Part shown: piece by piece, positions 5,117 to 6,043 of the stretch | How the letters are laid out: every line of letters begins with the position of its first letter | How positions within the stretch are numbered: position 1 is the first letter of the stretch | Assembly (NCBI GenBank): GCA_023129355.1 | Contig: JAGMCC010000078.1 | Span: 1-6,043 of the forward strand | Reading direction: 5' to 3' | From: Dehalococcoidia bacterium | GTDB lineage: Bacteria > Chloroflexota > Dehalococcoidia > E44-bin15 | Length of the DNA stretch: 6,043 bases | The notes under the pieces: generated by a model | Database searches by the model: none | What the model was told of the DNA's origin: nothing | Seen by the model: only the letters and a program-made list of their open reading frames with translations | Position numbers and translations under genes: made by a program

Positions 5117-6043
5117 ATGTCAGACTTAAAACCGGTGCCCCCTGGGGAGGGTGAACTGGAGTTGTTGCCCCCGGAGCAGGCCCGGGTCACCACCTTCACC
5201 TCGCTCAAGAATCGCCACTATCGCTGGTTCTGGCTGGGGATGCTCGCCTCCTTCATGGGGATACATCTGCAACTGGTGGCCCGGAACTGGCTGGTCTATG
5301 AGATGACCGGTTCCGCGCTGGTATTGGGGATCGTAATCGCCGCCTGGGGACTCCCCATACTTCTGCTCTCGCTTTATGGGGGCGCGGTCGCCGACCGGCT
5401 CAAAAAGCGCGACCTTCTTATCGTGACCCAGGTGGCCAATGGCATCATCACCCTCATCATTGCTATCCTGATCGCCACCGGGGGGATCGCTCTGTGGCAT
5501 CTCATCGCCGCCGCCGCGCTCACTGGCATTATCTTTGCCTTCCATGTCCCAGCGCGCCTGGCGATTATCCCCGAGCTAGTGCATAAAAGGGAGCTCCTGA
5601 ATGCCATCGCCCTTAACTCCACCGGGATGAATCTGTCAAGGTTTGTTGGCTTCGCTATTGGAGGAGCGTTGCTAGGGGCTATCGGCGTGGCCGGCGTCTA
5701 CTATGTTGTGGTAGTCTGCTTTTTTGTGTCGGCGGCATTGCTATTCATGCTCCCGGTAGTGGAGAAGGTCCGCCAGCGAGTAGTCACTTCGATAAAGGTC
5801 GACCTGGTGGAGGGGCTGCGCTACATTTACCACAGCCCCCTCTTACGCTCGCTGCTGGCGATGGCCTTTGTCTCCATCGCCTTTGGCTTGCCCTACATGA
5901 ACCTTATGCCGGTATTTGCCGTTGACATCTTCAATGTTGGCGAGTTTGGCCTGGGATTGCTTCTGGGAATGGCGGGTCTGGGGTCGCTGATCGGCTCCCT
6001 CATCCTTGCCTCCCTGGGCGATTTCAGGAGGAAGGGCCTGCTT
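5117..6043 (+). CDS. MFS transporter, EntS/MFS_3-like exporter (cut by window edge)
   Basis: The open frame from ATG 5117 runs 309 codons to the window edge without a stop. It encodes a polytopic inner-membrane protein of the major facilitator superfamily. A charged, proline-rich N-terminal tail of about 35 residues precedes the first membrane segment (about 36-56). Further hydrophobic stretches lie near 66-88, 99-121, 125-147, 172-192, 193-213, 242-265 and 277-300, that is, eight of the expected twelve. The MFS signature loop between TM2 and TM3 is GGAVADRLKKRD (88-99). The block PARLAIIPELVHKREL (145-160) followed by NAIALNSTG (162-170) is typical of the EntS/MFS_3 (PF05977) group, proton-driven exporters of siderophores, drugs or unknown compounds. 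The substrate cannot be read. It is divergent from the nuclease gene. The start is chosen because it is the first in-frame ATG after the promoter and gives a normal first helix. Family assignment is strong; role is unknown. Confidence 0.88.
   Translation, partial: MSDLKPVPPGEGELELLPPEQARVTTFTSLKNRHYRWFWLGMLASFMGIHLQLVARNWLVYEMTGSALVLGIVIAAWGLPILLLSLYGGAVADRLKKRDLLIVTQVANGIITLIIAILIATGGIALWHLIAAAALTGIIFAFHVPARLAIIPELVHKRELLNAIALNSTGMNLSRFVGFAIGGALLGAIGVAGVYYVVVVCFFVSAALLFMLPVVEKVRQRVVTSIKVDLVEGLRYIYHSPLLRSLLAMAFVSIAFGLPYMNLMPVFAVDIFNVGEFGLGLLLGMAGLGSLIGSLILASLGDFRRKGLL

Noticed and set aside
5023..5622. Minus-strand frames opposite the MFS gene
   Set aside because: The plus strand encodes clear membrane segments and MFS motifs; the minus frames are by-products.
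1..6043. CRISPR array, phage, toxin-antitoxin or transposase genes
   Set aside because: No regularly spaced repeats, no integrase or transposase motifs and no small paired genes were seen; every sizeable gene belongs to a known housekeeping, repair, regulator or transporter family.

Overview
This 6,043-base window reads as an ordinary, gene-dense piece of bacterial chromosome with GC-rich coding sequence. It holds seven protein genes; two of them, at the left and right edges, are cut by the window. No tRNA, rRNA, CRISPR array, transposase or phage gene was seen. The organism is not named by the sequence. RemA/DUF370 next to guanylate kinase, a class II-type EPSP synthase, and short palindromic repeats containing CCTGAGCGAAGCGAAGGG, a type I associate with uncultured Chloroflexota (Dehalococcoidia-like) genomes, together make a Chloroflexota member my best guess. 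This is inference only.

Layout. Bases 1-584 (minus) are the N-terminal third of CTP synthase (pyrG). A 248-bp AT-rich spacer (585-832) carries two back-to-back sigma-70-type promoters. The one firing leftward into pyrG matches consensus perfectly (TTGACA, 17 nt, TATAAT). The one firing rightward into the aromatic genes has an extended -10. Then tyrA (833-1705) and aroA (1719-3008) lie 13 bp apart and probably form an operon for aromatic amino acid synthesis. A 169-bp spacer contains a 60-bp palindromic repeat-like element. Next come remA (3178-3429) and gmk (about 3432-4043), which are probably translationally coupled. An endonuclease IV-like TIM-barrel gene (4017-4874, minus) converges on gmk and overlaps its 3' end by 27 bp. 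A 242-bp spacer (4875-5116) holds degenerate repeat material and two divergent promoters. An MFS exporter-type gene (5117 to the edge) runs off the right side.

How the genes fit together. pyrG and gmk are nucleotide-metabolism genes (CTP synthesis, GMP to GDP). AroA makes EPSP on the way to chorismate, and TyrA acts after chorismate in the tyrosine branch. The endonuclease-like gene suggests base-excision repair. No single pathway spans the window, and I see no convincing new multi-gene system.

The points most worth a second look are these: an alanine at the glyphosate-pocket position of a class II EPSP synthase; a likely non-ATG/GTG/TTG (CTG) start for gmk; a TyrA dinucleotide-binding loop that looks NADP-type; very short predicted leaders at the nuclease and transporter promoters; and the palindromic elements in two spacers.
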